Of a stretch of DNA of 64,000 nt, positions 47,673 to 61,600 are shown piece after piece (position 1 is the stretch's first letter; the number at the start of each line of letters is the position of its first letter). Both the position numbers and the translations under genes were made by a program. The notes below the pieces were generated by a model. The model did no database searches and was not told where the DNA came from. It saw only the letters and a program-made list of their open reading frames with translations. The stretch covers positions 18,558,258-18,622,257 of the forward strand of contig JBBMNZ010000001.1 in assembly GCA_037954325.1 (NCBI GenBank). Reading direction: 5' to 3'. Source of the stretch: Fistularia commersonii. Its lineage: Eukaryota; Chordata; Actinopteri; Syngnathiformes; Fistulariidae.

Positions 47673-47674
<2 letters not shown>

Positions 47675-49373
47675 CCTCCAGTCAATTCTGTGCATATGCG
47701 TGTCTGTGTGCGTGTTTGTGTGTAGGTGTACCAGATAAGGTAATGGGATGAGGACACGATGATTGTGAGTCGGAGCTCTGAACGCATCGCCAACTCCCTA
47801 ATTAGAACTTTTACAAAGACCTCTCCAAATGTGTGCTTTAACCCGAGAGTGGGATTCGGGGGGGGGGGGGGGTCAGTAGTCAATTAGAACGTGAAAAAGA
47901 GAAAAGAGAAAAAGAAAACGTTTTGTGCAAATGAGAGAACAAGTAACCTTGAAACCGTCAAACACAGCTCTTTGTCTGGTTTTATGACGTGTCATTACAG
48001 TTATTATGTTTTTTTTTTGTTTCGCTTTCTTAGCTGTATATCCTCTTGATGGCCAACATCTCTTCCAGATTAATTAACAATGGCGAGCGTCTCTCTGATG
48101 CCTGCAATGCTTAGGCAGTTATTTGTTCATCGGGCGATGGCCAAAGACATCCCGCCCGGTTCATTATTTGCAGCGATAGATTTGATAACGTGACAATAGT
48201 TTTTGTTGTGGTCCATGCACCCTTATCCCTTTTTTAGTTTGCCTTCCGCTCTGTTACATCTTTAGAGCGCCGTCATTCTCTGTCAGGAAATGATCTTTTG
48301 TCTACCCCCAAATAAATACCTCTGGCAGTCCTATTGCATACCCCTGAACAAAAGACCAAAAATAAATATTCTTATTTGTGACTATCCATCCGAACGTCAC
48401 TCGGTTTGGGACCTATTTTCAGTGTGTTACGACACACTGCAATGAGCCTCTGTGATCCATGGCAATGTTCTCAGGGCTCTGTGTTCCCCAGTTGAATAAG
48501 AACATTATATGGATCAATATGAGGTTTAGAATTAGACCGACCTAAACTCTGAATATATTTCAGTCTTGTGCATCAATAAAATTATTTAAATGGTCTATAA
48601 AGTTGGCGTCTCTGATGCTAATGGCTTGTTGAAATGCAAATTAACCTTTACAGTTGAAACCCCAGGTGGCACATGACTCTGACATGTGACGTGTGTTGGA
48701 GAATCTGTAAAAGTGTCAGCAACTAGCTTTTGTAATTACTAAACTATAACCGTCCGAATTACTCCTGCAGAAAATGGACTGAGGCTAAAGATGTTTTTTT
48801 TCTTTTCTTTTTTAAATCTAACCTGACTTGGTGGGAACATTGGCTGAGCCACGGGTTAATTAAGGTATGGAGCAATTTTAATCTGGTTTATATTCAGGTC
48901 AGCCTTGTGTTGGAAGTCAACAAATTAAACTTCTGTGACAAATGTTTTATAAATTATTCATAAACATATTTTTATAGATCTATATACTTTAGTTATTTTA
49001 TTTGAAAGCTATTTATTGGAGGGTGGGGTGTGAATTAGCTATGTCTGACAGATTACAGCGAGAATAAAAAGATTAATTTAATTAACAAATTCATTTAGCC
49101 GCGAGCATTCACTCTTCATCTGCCCGCGATCCGTGGATGGCGTGCGCTCCATCGGGCCGCTCACATGGGTGCATCTTGCACAAAAAAGGATTTTGGAGGA
49201 AGCATTTTTTTTTTTTTTTTTATGACTGATACTATCAAAACTAATCTCCGTAATCTAGTTTAAACCCATTTGGGTAAACAGGAGAGAGAGAAATGGAAAA
49301 TAACAGAATCCACTTGAATAGTTTAGATCTCTCTGAATTGATCTTCCTTCTTTAGAATGATGGGTATAAATGG

Positions 49374-49431
49374 AATAAAATAGAATAGAATAGAATAGAA
49401 TAGAATACAATACAATACAATACAATACAAG
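49374..49431. repeat. (AATAG)n/(AATAC)n microsatellite
   Basis: About six aatag units followed by about five aatac units. Confidence 0.95.
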
Positions 49432-49799
49432 AGAATAGGATTTGGTTTTAATCATTCCACAATGAGGACATATCAATAGCTATAAAGCATTTGTCATTTG
49501 GACCACCAACAATAATCAATTAAAATGAATCCCTCGAAAACGTGATATTGTGTCGTGTCCAACCTGATGCTTGGTGAACTAGTTTTTCAGTTCTGGAGGA
49601 AATCCTAACATTGTAAAAACAAATCAGAATTCCAGCTTTCTTGACCCTCTGACTCTGTTTGGTCCTGACCATTATAGAAGTGCTGAAAGGGCTCCCTAAA
49701 ACCAGTATTTGGTCAGAGGTCTAAGGAACCGCTGCTCTAACATCACAACCAATAGGAAGTCAGAAATCAATAAACAGTGAGTGGACACCATTAGTATCA

Positions 49800-50640
49800 C
49801 ATTCAATCACTGTCCATAGACCGCTGAGTCATTACCACAGCGCCCCCCCCCTCTGGGTGGAGTGGGGTCTGGCAAATCAACAACTTGTACTTTTGGCGCA
49901 GCAGCTGGTACTGATGTAGTAGCGGTATGAGGACAATGGAAACCAAAGGAAAGGGTTTATAAACTGTTTTTGGATAGAAATGTTCTCAGAATATAGTTCT
50001 AAGAAATGTCCAGCTTGAATTTCTCTTGAGGAACAACCCTTCTCTAAGGGAACCTTTTAGTTTTACAATTGCACAGGCAGTAAGGGACCATGGTAGGAAC
50101 AAGATGGATGTGTACCTTAAGTGCTGCACCCAACAAACTACCTCCTAACTGCAGCGTTCCTTTTCTGCAACCAAGGATTATCAGATGGGTTAAGTGACTT
50201 TAGTTCCCTCCTGGATTGCTTTGGGGTATGAACTCTAGACTTACTTTATCGACACTGTTTAAGTTAGGATGGGAGCCCCTGTTATTTCTGTGGTGTAGCA
50301 GGCCAGAATAGCTAGGGTGTGTTTGTTGGTTCATTTCTTGCTAGTTGCAAGAAAACAGCTGACAAGTGACTGCAATAGTTTTAAAAAAAATGGTGCCTCG
50401 CAAGCAGTATCTGGTAAAGGGCATGACTTTTTAGTCTCACTATTCACCAGGCACCAACATCATGTGAGTTCCTATTGAACCGTAAAGACCCTTCCTCAGA
50501 GTGGAGGCTAAATTGGTTATGGAACTGAAATCTGTTGTCCCTGGTTTATGTGCTGTCTGCACAAAAAAGGAGCTAGGTACGAAAAGCTTCAAAACCCGCA
50601 AAAAGTTAATACAGTTCGAAAGTAGCCAAAGACTCCAATC
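49800..50640. repeat. unclassified dispersed repeat, copy 2
   Basis: 49972-50120 matches 37795-37975 in order. Neighbouring sequence to 50640 and again from 51720 to 51960 has the same style ('ggaacc', 'gttccctgggtctggtgttc') and no other identity. It appears to be one element split by the Penelope-like insertion at 50650-51710. Ends not defined. Confidence 0.4.
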
Positions 50641-50649
50641 CTGAAGTGA

Positions 50650-51660
50650 TGGAGGGATGAGAATAGTTAACTTGGCAGGTTACTACTTCTTTATTACTGT
50701 TTTATTCTTCTCTGTTGTCCACCTTGAGCACAAACTGGGGGTTATCAGAACTTTACACCACCAGTCCGAGAACATCCCATCAACCGCTGAAAGAAGCAAG
50801 ACCAAGATACAACACGTTAGGAAAGCTTTGAGATCCTGTGGCTACCCTAACCGGGCCTTCGCCAATAAGAACCCACCAGGCACAGGGACATAGAACAAGA
50901 GGAAGACAACAACAAATGAAAGAACATCATCATACCGTATGTTGATGGTGTTTCAGAGAAACTCCGAAGAGAATTCAACAATTACCATATGCAGGTACAT
51001 TTCAAACCCCACAACACCCTGAGGCAAAAACTGGTGCACCTCAAGGACAAAACACCCAGGCACAAGATAGAGAATGTGGTGTGCGCTGTCACGCACAATG
51101 AGGATTGTGATGACATCTACATTGGAGAGACCAAGCAACCTCCGCACAAACGGATGGCCCAACACAGGGGAGCCACCTCTTCAGGACAGGACTTTGCGGT
51201 TCACCAATGCCTGAAGCAAACGGGCCATTTGTTTGAAGACGGCAAAATCTGGCCAGAGAAGACAGATGGTTCTAGAGGGGAGTCAAAGAAGTCATCTTTG
51301 TCAAAGAAAAAAAAAACATCTCTGAACAGAGGAGGGGCCCTCAGACACAACCTTTCACAAACGTACAACGGCGTACTGGGATCAATACAAAGATAGTTTT
51401 GCACGCTCGGACCAGGACCATCAGCACCCTCCAAACAACAAGGAAAGACCTGCCACAGTTCGTTCCAGTGAACGACACCCCCATCACCTTAGCAACCCCT
51501 TTTACACCTAGTTTCCGCAGATCAACTCTTCCACTTCCATAACAGGCCATCATAATCTAGACCCACCCAAAAACTTGCCAGTTATATTTAGAAACTCCCC
51601 ATAGATCAGTAAAGAAGCATCTCGGATGAGGGGTGAAACGTCGACAAGAATTCTGTCATC
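50650..51660 (+). mobile_element. Penelope-like retroelement, 3' part with GIY-YIG domain
   Basis: First frame: LEHKLGVIRTLHHQSENIPS and HVRKALRSCGYPN, the region after RT in fish Penelope-like elements. Next, 50942-51396: VSEKLRREFNNYHMQVHFKP, HNTLRQKLVHLKDK, NVVCAVT, then DDIYIGETKQPPHKRMAQHR, a GIY-YIG endonuclease core with the YIG triad preserved, SGQDFAVHQCL and SLNRGGALRHNLS. A stop and frame change separate the parts near 50890-50940. The typical tail 'ctcggatgaggggtgaaacg' lies at 51621. The RT catalytic core is absent (5' truncation), so the copy is inactive. Confidence 0.88.
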
Positions 51661-53524
51661 TGAACCTTGACAGAAATACTATACAGAGACATCCTTATCA
51701 AGGTGCAGCACCGAAGCAGTCCTGGATCTCAGGAGAAGCAGGGTTCCCACTTTTTTTGCGTTCCACTTTACCAGACACACAGCATCTTAAGGGGTTCACC
51801 ACCTCCTGATTCTGCTGTTACCTAGGGAACAATGTTCCCTGGGTCTGGTGTTCCTTGGCTTATTGTTCTGGGGGTTTATCTACACCCGCTTCATTTAGAA
51901 AAGAATTATATCAAATTGTTGGCGCATAGAACCCTAGGAACCTTAGGACAATCCAAACAAGGTGAAAGTGAAAATTATTTTTTGATGAAGCACAGACATA
52001 GGCTGTCAAAATTTAAATATAAATTTCTGCTTCATTGACAAAAGTTAATTGAAAATGCCTGACGAAGTAACTGCAGTGGAAACATAAAAAAGGTAAAATA
52101 AATAAAAAAATATACGTCTATTTTCTTGCTGACAAAGGAAACAACACGATAACGCTTTGACTACAGTTTATGGCAGCGAGTGAAAAAGACTAATTGAAAT
52201 GCTAGCCGGTAAAACGATGCCTTCACAGCAAAAGAGTAGTGGGAAAGAGAGAGCTACACGAATATTAAGACATTTCTAAAACATACTTCAAAAAAACGGT
52301 AAATCCACACGATGATAAATCGGGTAGGGCGTCCAGAATTGGCAGCCATGATACATAATTAGACTCTCTTTGATGTTTTCTTCATTTTTTTTTTTCCAAA
52401 AATCTGTCCACTGCCATATTGAACGGATTTTTGTAAAGTAGTTTTGGAAATCCCTGACAGCAAAACTCTCAGCTGAAAAGAAACGTTAATGATATTGGAT
52501 GCGGCGTCTGTGACCAAAAAAAAAAAAACAAAAAACTGCTATTATAGATTCAGTAACGATGATGTTCCATCGGGAAGGGGAGTTTTGGAGGGGGGGTAAG
52601 AGCTCAGTGGGATTGAGTGGCGTTCGCTGACTACTCACTAGCAGGAGGAATCAACGGCAGTCGATCAGAAAACGGGGAGGGGAGGATGGGTAGCAGGCTG
52701 GTGCTCCTGGTGTCATATGGGAGAATGGAAGCAGGGTGGGAGGCTGGAACTCCCCTCTTTGCTCGTCCTGCCGCTGCAGAGAATCCTCGGAAAGGAGGCC
52801 CTCTTCAACGCCATCCATCTACAATCTACACCTTCTATTATTCACACCGCCTGCGACTACGAGAAATTGAATGCACCATTGTTCGGTCGCTGCTCCCTTT
52901 AAAAGCTGCATTAAATCTCTCTGTTACAGGATGACAAGTTCAGTGAAAATGAAGTGTAAGAAGTCAGAAATGGAACGTCCACGTACTTCGTTTGATGTCG
53001 GTCGTACGATACTTTCCCACCACCATTTATGTGCCTCGCTCCAAAGTAAAATAAGTGACATCATTATGAAAAGTTAGATGGGATGTTATTTTAAAGTTTT
53101 TATAGGAATCCGCTTTAAAATTGTCATTTTTTTTTATGTTTGAATCTCCTTTACAATAAGGCAAAAAAATTACCGAAATAAAAGGATCGTGGGTTTATGG
53201 AGGCCTGTGTGATGTCCTCGTTCTTCGTCGACGAAGCAAATACTCAGCTGAGAGGAGGTGAAGCCGATGCCTCATTTGCCCGTGATGCCGCTTGCCCTCG
53301 TTATGCTAACGCTCAATATGCTACTCTCGGGGCACTGAAATATTCATACACTGCGGCTTCATAAAGGTGAACTCGCTGGCTTCATCAATGTTTAAGAGCA
53401 GAAACATTAAACACGTCGAGCCGGAGCGTTAGCATTCTTAGCACAAATGCTAGCAGAATTAGGCTAGCAACTATGATGCAATACATATTGGGAATGATCA
53501 TTTGTTGGGGCACTAACAAACGTT

Positions 53525-53745
53525 GCACAGGAGGTAGAGCACTTTGGAACAACTTTGTAACGAATATTCCTGGTTCGATTCTCGTCTCCTCCTCGTGCGT
53601 GTCGAAGCGTTTTTAAAACAAGACACTGAACCCATAACTGCTCCCCTGGCGCTGGTGGACGGCAGCCTTATTGTTCATCCATGATGGATTAATTGGAGAG
53701 AACAAACTTCCCCATGAGGGATTAATAATGGATAAATTATTAATT
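53525..53745 (+). repeat. tRNA-derived SINE-like copy, second family
   Basis: 'gcacaggaggtagagcactt' (A box), 'cctggttcgattctcgtctc' (B box), 'gtgtcgaagcgtttttaaaa', 'caagacactgaacccataac', 'ctgctcccctggcgctggtg', ending 'ccccatgagggattaataat'. Same family as 4990-5180. Confidence 0.75.
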
Positions 53746-55071
53746 CATTTGTTAATTCATTAACAGGTCACGTCAGGAGAGGTTGGAACCAACCCAAACG
53801 CACACCTGGGATGAGAGGTGGAGTATAACCTGGTCCGGCCACCTGTCAATCTATCACATAGAAGGACATCCATCCATTCAATGATTGTGAAGAGGAATTG
53901 TGGGAGGATGACTGAACACCTATTGGCCGCGCTTTGATTCTCGTCGGATATTCCTGTGAGAAATAAAAGCTGGCGGGAAAGTTCGATCTACCGGGACGTC
54001 GCTGAGAAGTGGGCATGTCTTGCGTGGTTGTGGTGCCCCTCCACCCATCATCCACACTGTGATTGCGCTAGAATAAATCGGCCCAAATAAGAATTCTCGG
54101 GAGTTCAATATCAACAATCACTCTGTCATTTAAAATCCTTTATCCGATAACGGCCCTCTCCACAAAAATACCAATGTTTTGTCCCCTCCCTCGGCCGCTT
54201 CTCGCAGCGACACAAAACACTATCGACCTGCAGCCATCGACCCGAGTCGCCGGCTCAAACCTGAGGTGAGTGAAGCAATTAAAACCCTACAACAAGAGCC
54301 TTTGGAAGGCTCATCTTTATAAGAACAACAGAGGAAGGAGGAGGGGGAGGAACAGAGTTGCAGAGGTGTGTCGGGAAGAGGAGGAGACGATGGCGATTAA
54401 AACAGACGCAGACTTGCTTTTTCTTTTTCTTCCTTTTTTTTTTTTTTTTTGAGAGGACAGTAAGCCAGAGCCTCGGGGCGCTTCAGTTTGAAAAACCCAT
54501 TCTGGAGAGAGTTGCTATCAAACAATTCGCTGGCTCTTGGGAAAAACTGGTATATTCCTACAAAAAAAAAACAAAAAAAAAACGAAGACACAAAACCGGT
54601 AAGAAATTGTCTGAAGTTATTTCACAGGTATTAGAAGAAAATGAGATTTGAATATTTTGCTGCCGTTCTATTGATCGAGAGCCAGATCTTAGTATTCTTG
54701 CTCCACTGACCTAAAATACGCAAAAATCAAATACGGACTGATGACGCCAAGCAGCTATTGATAGATATAAAATGTGGCGCCGCCCCCTGACGCTACTTCC
54801 TGATTGATCTGTCATCCAGTGAGAGAAGTGCAGAAAATTGCTCAGATTTTTCTGTTTGTTTATCCAATGAAACGGCAGGATTCATCCTTGTTCCTCATTA
54901 GCTATTGGTCCTGGGTATTCAACCTGCCCCCCTATAACATCCTCGTGTCTGATTGGCTCTTTATGGGGGTATCTGATTGGTTGTTTTTAAAATGAATTAG
55001 CAGATGATGGAATGACTGCACAGGCGTCCGTTGCAATGTTGATAAATGCTGCAAACCTGTGTGTGGGCAGG

Positions 55072-55090
55072 AAACACACCCACACACACA

Positions 55091-55138
<48 letters not shown>
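55072..55138. repeat. (CA)n microsatellite
   Basis: CA run with two small breaks near its left end. Confidence 0.95.
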
Positions 55139-55139
<1 letters not shown>

Positions 55140-56802
55140 CAAGTGACAGGAGTATTGTTTGAATGTAATAACCTGACCAACAGCTTTAGCATCAGCTGAG
55201 TAGTTACCACTCCTCCCCTCCCTTCCCTCCATGGGACGGATGCGTGGGTCCCGTGGGAGTGGGAGGCTCATTCATCACGCCGGCGGTGGCAGTGACGCAT
55301 GACACCAAAGGAGCAACATGGCCACAGACGGCTTTTCTTCATCTGTTTTCAGACAGCAGACGGTCGGAGATTATTGAGAGGTGTCAACATGAACTGAACT
55401 ATAGCTGCCCCCTCCCCCCCCACACACATACTGCCCCCACTCCTCGGGCCTGGCACTGACTACAAGAAGGATTATACAGATGAGAGCATGTAATGAGGGG
55501 GGAGCAAAAAACATCAATAGATGGCAAATGTACAAAATAAAAAGTAGGTACGAGGGAAAAAAAAATAAAACAAAATACACATTAGTTATTTCACTTCTGT
55601 ATCTAGATTGTTTTTTCCTGAGCACAGGTTTTCATCTTGGGATTTCTGATTCATGTCACTTCATGTCGCACCAAAGGCCATATGACACAGAACCTACAAA
55701 AGATCACTATATAATGAGGCAATGGTGAATTAGCTTAAAAAAATCTTCCCAAAAGCTTCAGAAAAGGTTTTGAGATGAATGAAAATTTACCTGTACTTGA
55801 AATAACACACCACCTATAGAATGAAAATAAATGAATTAAAAAGAATTTAAAATTCAATCAGTCAGCAAGGACCTGAAACTCTCCAGCTTGATAAAAAGAT
55901 GAAGATGAAGAATAGATGACCTCCCCCCCAAAGCTCATAAATAAATAAATTGCATTACAAATAAATCAACCCGTGTGTGACTTGTGGCATTATCTTGTCT
56001 CCCCAAGATTCCGGCCAAGATATCTGCAGTAAATTTCTGAATCAGGGGATTTACATTGCTTTAGATTCCAAGTGTATTCTTTATTTTCCCCACAATTTAT
56101 TACAGCTTTCATTTTATTTTCTAATTGTTTTATGAAAAGTCTCTTCAAAAGTAGTTTGCTTCCAACAATTAGAGCAGAGATCATTGCACTCTTGATGAGA
56201 TTGATATGAATTATTTGTTTTGGTTTATCATCTATTTTTTTCAAGCTTTTTGGGGAAAAACTCTCAGCCTGGGAGTAAGTTTCTACCCAAAGGGCAGATT
56301 TTTCCTTAATCCTTGCTTCCTGTTTGCACGGCACTGTCGCCCGGGGAGCAAATACGCTCGAACACTGGAGTGGATTCTGCTGAATGTGACTGATATGGGC
56401 TGTGGAATATAATTATAAAAGATAAGTCTCCACTCTCAAAATAGGAATTATGGAGTTTATGGATTTCTAGCAGGCAAAATGATCCTCTTTAAAAAAAAAA
56501 AACAACTTTTGTTTACTTAAAAAGAAGAAGAAAGAAAGAAAGAATTTTATTGTCAAATTAACTTATACATACAGCATAACATCAGTGAAATTTGGATTTC
56601 ACTGATGAATTTCATGGATTAACCATGATAAACAATTGACCAAAATCATGAATATATGGAGGCATAGACAAATTAATTTTTCATTTCTAATTCCATTTTA
56701 AACACTTGGTTTGTGAGAAACTTTGATGAGTGTACTGACAGCAGTTAGATAAATGAATATGTATATGTATGTGTGTGTGTGTATGTGTGTGTGTTTGTGT
56801 GG

Positions 56803-56833
<31 letters not shown>

Positions 56834-57039
56834 CAAAAAATGAATAAGAAATGGTTAAAAAAAATCAATTAAAATACATAAATTATGAAGGAAATGGATA
56901 CCCCGAAATTTCCAAACTACCTTTCTGCCAGAAATTATGTTTATAAAAATAAAATCCATGGAATTAAAACTCTTCATTATGAAGTTGGGGCTCCATCAGG
57001 ACCAAAGCTCAACACAAAACGTCACAAAAACTGCAGACG

Positions 57040-57243
57040 GGACCCCAACTGGCACTGTCTCGACCTCTACTCTCTTTGCATCGCTTTGCACCACTTGCAT
57101 TTTTTGTGCTACCTATTACTATAATTGTGATTTCACTTTTTTATCATTCCTTGTTGTCTGCTAGGTACAAAAAAACAAAAACATAAACAAAACACAGTAA
57201 ATTCCATCTATGTAAAAAGTGCTTGGCAATTTCTGATTCTGAT
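57040..57243 (+). repeat. L2-like LINE 3' untranslated tail
   Basis: 'tactctctttgcatcgcttt', 'gcattttttgtgctacctat' and the end 'aaaagtgcttggcaatttct' + 'gattctgat' match the 3' tail style of fish L2 elements. No coding part. Confidence 0.55.
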
Positions 57244-58581
57244 CCACATATATATAGTGTATGCATATACATAATTATAGTGATTATGATCTGATATGTA
57301 CTGTATATAGGGCTATGAAATGTTTGAAAAAAAAAAAAAAAATTAAGTAGAAATATTTATTTTGTCTTTTCCATAGAAATTTTATAGTTTTTGTCAATAA
57401 GATAACAGAAAAGAAAAAAAAAACAGAAACCCAAAGAAACCCAGCAGGATAAGGATAAGACTAAGAGGAATAATAAAGTATGCAAATGTAGCGGTTATCA
57501 CCTTGCTAATGTTCACAGAACGATCATAGGCGCTAGCAGTAGCAGCGCAATAAAGTGGTTCCCTTCTGAGGCATTGACCGTCTGGGAGGAGGAACAGCAA
57601 CACTGGGGAGGGAGCAATGAGTTTCCGACAAAAAAAAAAAGAAGTTAAAAAAAAAAATCACAAAACGCAACCACTTAATATATTTTCATGCATGAACCAT
57701 GCATCATTGTAAACTCCTGGGGTGTAAATGTAATCAAATTCAAACATCACAATCAGAAATTCAACATCAATAATCAATTAAAAAAGCCAAGAGTGTTGGA
57801 TTTTTCTTTGACAACCTCCCCGTCTCGCCGGTGGACTAAACTGCAACATGCTTTTGCTGACAGCTTACATCAACTGCTTGCTCACCGAAACAAGAAACAG
57901 CATTTTCAAATTAATTTCCAATAGATTTCTTTAATTTTTGAATAGTTACTATATTTTCACTTTCATATTCAGAGTGGTAAAGTCCTACCGTCTGACAACA
58001 GTGGGGATAAAAAGCCCCTGATCAAGACAGGGGTTAGATGCAAACAGAATGCCTTTTTATTAATGATCATGTCATTGGAGCCTCATGGAAGTGAATGAAG
58101 GCTTTGGGTAAAATATTCTACAGGTTCTTAACAAGTACTTATTCCAATAAGTACAACAACTGCTTTTTTTAATTGACTGCATCTGTTTTTAGCTTCGTCA
58201 AGCGGCATGGCGCTGTTTCGCCGTGGTATGAACCCCAGGTCTTTTCAACATTGGTAACCTCGGAGAAAGTCGTGCAGGGTGTCCTCAGACGAGGTCGACC
58301 TCCATCAGTGCCACTCTGCCATCCTCTAGCTGGGCGACATTTGTTGTTTTTTTTTTCTGTCTTCTTTTTTTGGTTCTTATCGCTTTCCTTTTGTCTCTGA
58401 CTCACCCTGTGACAAACCTGGATGTTAAAAGCACCTTATAAATAGCTCTGACGTGACTCGCGGGAGTCGCAGATGCGCAGGAATTCTGCCTGCTGTCACC
58501 AGAGGAGGCGTTTTAACAGGGATTTGGAAGCCAGCCACACACTTGCGTTGATTTCTTTATTTAATTATTTTAAGAAGCTTA

Positions 58582-58609
58582 AACAAAAAAAAAAAAAAAA
58601 AAAAAAAAT
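58582..58609. repeat. poly-A tract
   Basis: About 28 A residues, no retrotransposon body recognised on its 5' side. Confidence 0.9.
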
Positions 58610-61600
58610 GGAAAAAAACAAGTCAAGTTAATCCAGGGTCACTGCGCCAAGAGCTAAAGAGTTTGACACCAGAGGTAAACTCCCAGAGTGCGTTACCATG
58701 AATGAATAATGAAGCTAAATGGATTTTCTGTTTTCTGTTTAAATTTTTTTCAATAATCTTTTTTTTTTTTTTTTTTTCCCAGGCACATATTAGCTCAGCG
58801 TTCAGAGTGGAGAGTAAATAAAGAATCACTTAGCAAAATAAATGGACAATAAGTGCAGGGATCTTTACTGGGAACGTGCCAGCAGAACATTCAGATAATT
58901 AGCCACGGGAAATTCACGGGAGGAAAAGCAAGGAGTTTCACACTGAGCTAATTATGTTTATCTTGCTGGCATAATTACTTTTAATACCTCTTGGTGGAAA
59001 ATAGATAAATAAATAAATAGATGAATAAATAAATAAATAAATATAACAAGAACAAAAATAGATAAACAGACTGACATATCCAGCTGTTTAATGAGAATAA
59101 CAGATCCATTCCTAAACAAATGAGCGCAACAAAGTGTCTCTATTCATGATATATCGGCATAACTTCAATAAACAAACAGCCCTCCAAATGGGTGGCATGC
59201 TGGTTGACTGATTTAGGCTTACATTTCCTGATTTGTACAAATTACAAGAAAAATAAATGTCTTATATAGTGCAGTCCGTCTTGAATAATGCAACCTGTGT
59301 GCTTACAGTTTCAGTTAAAAATGACCCCTCTAACCCTTTGCTGGATAACTGTATCATCAGTGTTCCAAGTAAGATTCGGGGCTGAACAGGACACTGAAAC
59401 AGCTCCGGCAAATTTTATCAGTAACTTAAATACTTGCTTGGATGGATGTTATAGTCTATGTCGTGGTTCTCTTGGTTCTGCACAGGAAGCTACGTAGGGC
59501 TAAATAGAACCTTCAATGCAAATATTTTTTCTAATACTGCACCATTAGAATCAAGGTTTTTGAACTACTTTTGTTGGTGTGTGAAAGGATCTCCTAAAAT
59601 ATTTTATGAAACATGGTAGTTTCAATATACCTCACAAAATGATAATAAGTTAGCCCTGGGGTGGGATGAATACTGGATATGTTCTTAACAATCCACATTT
59701 ATTTTTCAAAATGAAATAAATCAATACAGACAGAAACGATCACTGATGAGATAAAGCATTAGCAGCGGTCGCAAACAAATGCAAGATTAACAGGAGCTAA
59801 AATTCTAATATGAAAATGAAAAAAAAATACTTGGACTATGAATGCAGGTGAGAAATAAAATGCTACAAGCAGCAAGTCTGTGGAGGCTGAAGTGGATGAT
59901 GGTCAACATTAAATGTTTTTGTCATTTGATCAGTGGCAGCCCGTCAACAGAGGGCACTCGGGCAACCACAGAAAAGAACCACACATAATATTCATACAAA
60001 TCTGAATAAATGAGTTATACACTATACTGTGTGAGGTTCTTCTGTTTAATCTTCATTTAAATAGTAGTAGTTCTCAACAGATTGTCGCCTCCCTCTAAAC
60101 ATAACTGATAAGAGATGAGAATGACAATGAGAGGACACACCAGCATCAAACATGTGAAGGTTTATGTACAAATCCGGTGCATTCATGTCAAATTATTATT
60201 ATTATGGTTATTATTATTATTTACTGGAATGGTTTCTCAGATGATATAAACATGCCCCCTCGTCATGCTTCAAGACTTCAAGTCTATTAATCACGTAGAA
60301 AATGGTGGAATTGGAGGAATTCAACTTTTGGGCAACGTGACAGCCACTCGGATTCGCTACTCATCATTTAACTTTCTTGTTAGAAGATTTTCTTCTTTTT
60401 TTTTTTTTTTTTTGATGAGGCAGCACTTTGTTTTTGAAGAGTTGCAAGCAAATATAAAAAGTTACAAAGTTCCACTCAAGTGGAATTCGTCCATCGACGA
60501 GTTAGTGTTTTCCCATGGGCTCGGAACAATCGCGCGTCTTCCTACTGCAAGTTTAAGAGTCCTAATGAATAATACAGCCTTATTAGGTTTGTGCGTCACG
60601 CTAACTCTTCATGGAATGCTAATCGCCCCGACGGCTAAGTGTTAGCCGGCTGCTGCACCTGTTGTGAACTCTTATCTTCAACCCGGAAAAACCAGATGGA
60701 GGTAAACAGGAACCGGCCACTCATGATAATTTCACATCAGCCTCGGCTTTCTGAGGTCAATCAAATTAAATTTAATTAGCTGTAAACGGCCTGAATTTAA
60801 GTAGCGTCATTCCTTGACAATCAGAGAGAAGTTATCCGATAAAATCTTGACAGCATTGCAACAAAATAACTAATTTTACCTGCAAATACATTCATAATAC
60901 CTGGTTTAAAAAAAAAATTGTGAAAATTTGGCAACAAATCTTTGTCATACCATTTGAAAACTTGCAGGAAATAGCCTCAAAGAAAGATTCAATGTTCTTG
61001 GAAACATGTGAACAAATTTCTCCTAGCACTCCATCCAATTTTTATTTATTTGTTTATCTATTCATTTATTTATCCATTTATTTTAATGGCCGTCCGGCAA
61101 CTGAGGATTCTCATGCCGCTGACCCCGAACCCCACCCGGCGGCGCAGCTCCAGCGCCCTAACGAGACGTCAGATTGTGTCGGCGTCATGGTTAGCGTCAG
61201 AGAAACGCACGCACTTCTCTCCTCAGAAACCCGGAGTGCGGCACTTGACCTTGTCTGTTCCAATTACAAATGTCCTGATACCGCCGCTGCTGTCGCTGCC
61301 ACGCAACCAGTCTGTTGTCAAGGGCTTGAAAAGGCCCTGATGTGCCGGGTGTGGCCTTCCAGCACTGGGGCAGGGAGGGAAGGCTGCGGCAATCGCAAAG
61401 TCACATGGTCCCCATTCAGGGACGATTGATTTCCCATCACTTTCTATGAAAATGAGTTTCCTTGTTTCCGTATTTTCCACTGAATCAGTGAACAAAAGAT
61501 GGCAATGATTTAAAGTGTCCAATGTCAGTTAGTGTGACAAGATGGGGTTTGATTGGAGACATTCCAGAGCAGCTGATCACAATTTGGGAGTATCGGATTT

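Noticed and set aside
54300..54660. Possible exon with donor-like gaggtgagtg near 54264 on the plus strand
   Set aside because: No recognised coding sequence precedes the donor-like site and the following frames are Arg/Phe/Lys low complexity.
60920..61429. 169-codon open frame on the plus strand
   Set aside because: Begins in an (attt)n-like low-complexity stretch and shows no recognised motif; only the GC-rich part is kept as a finding.
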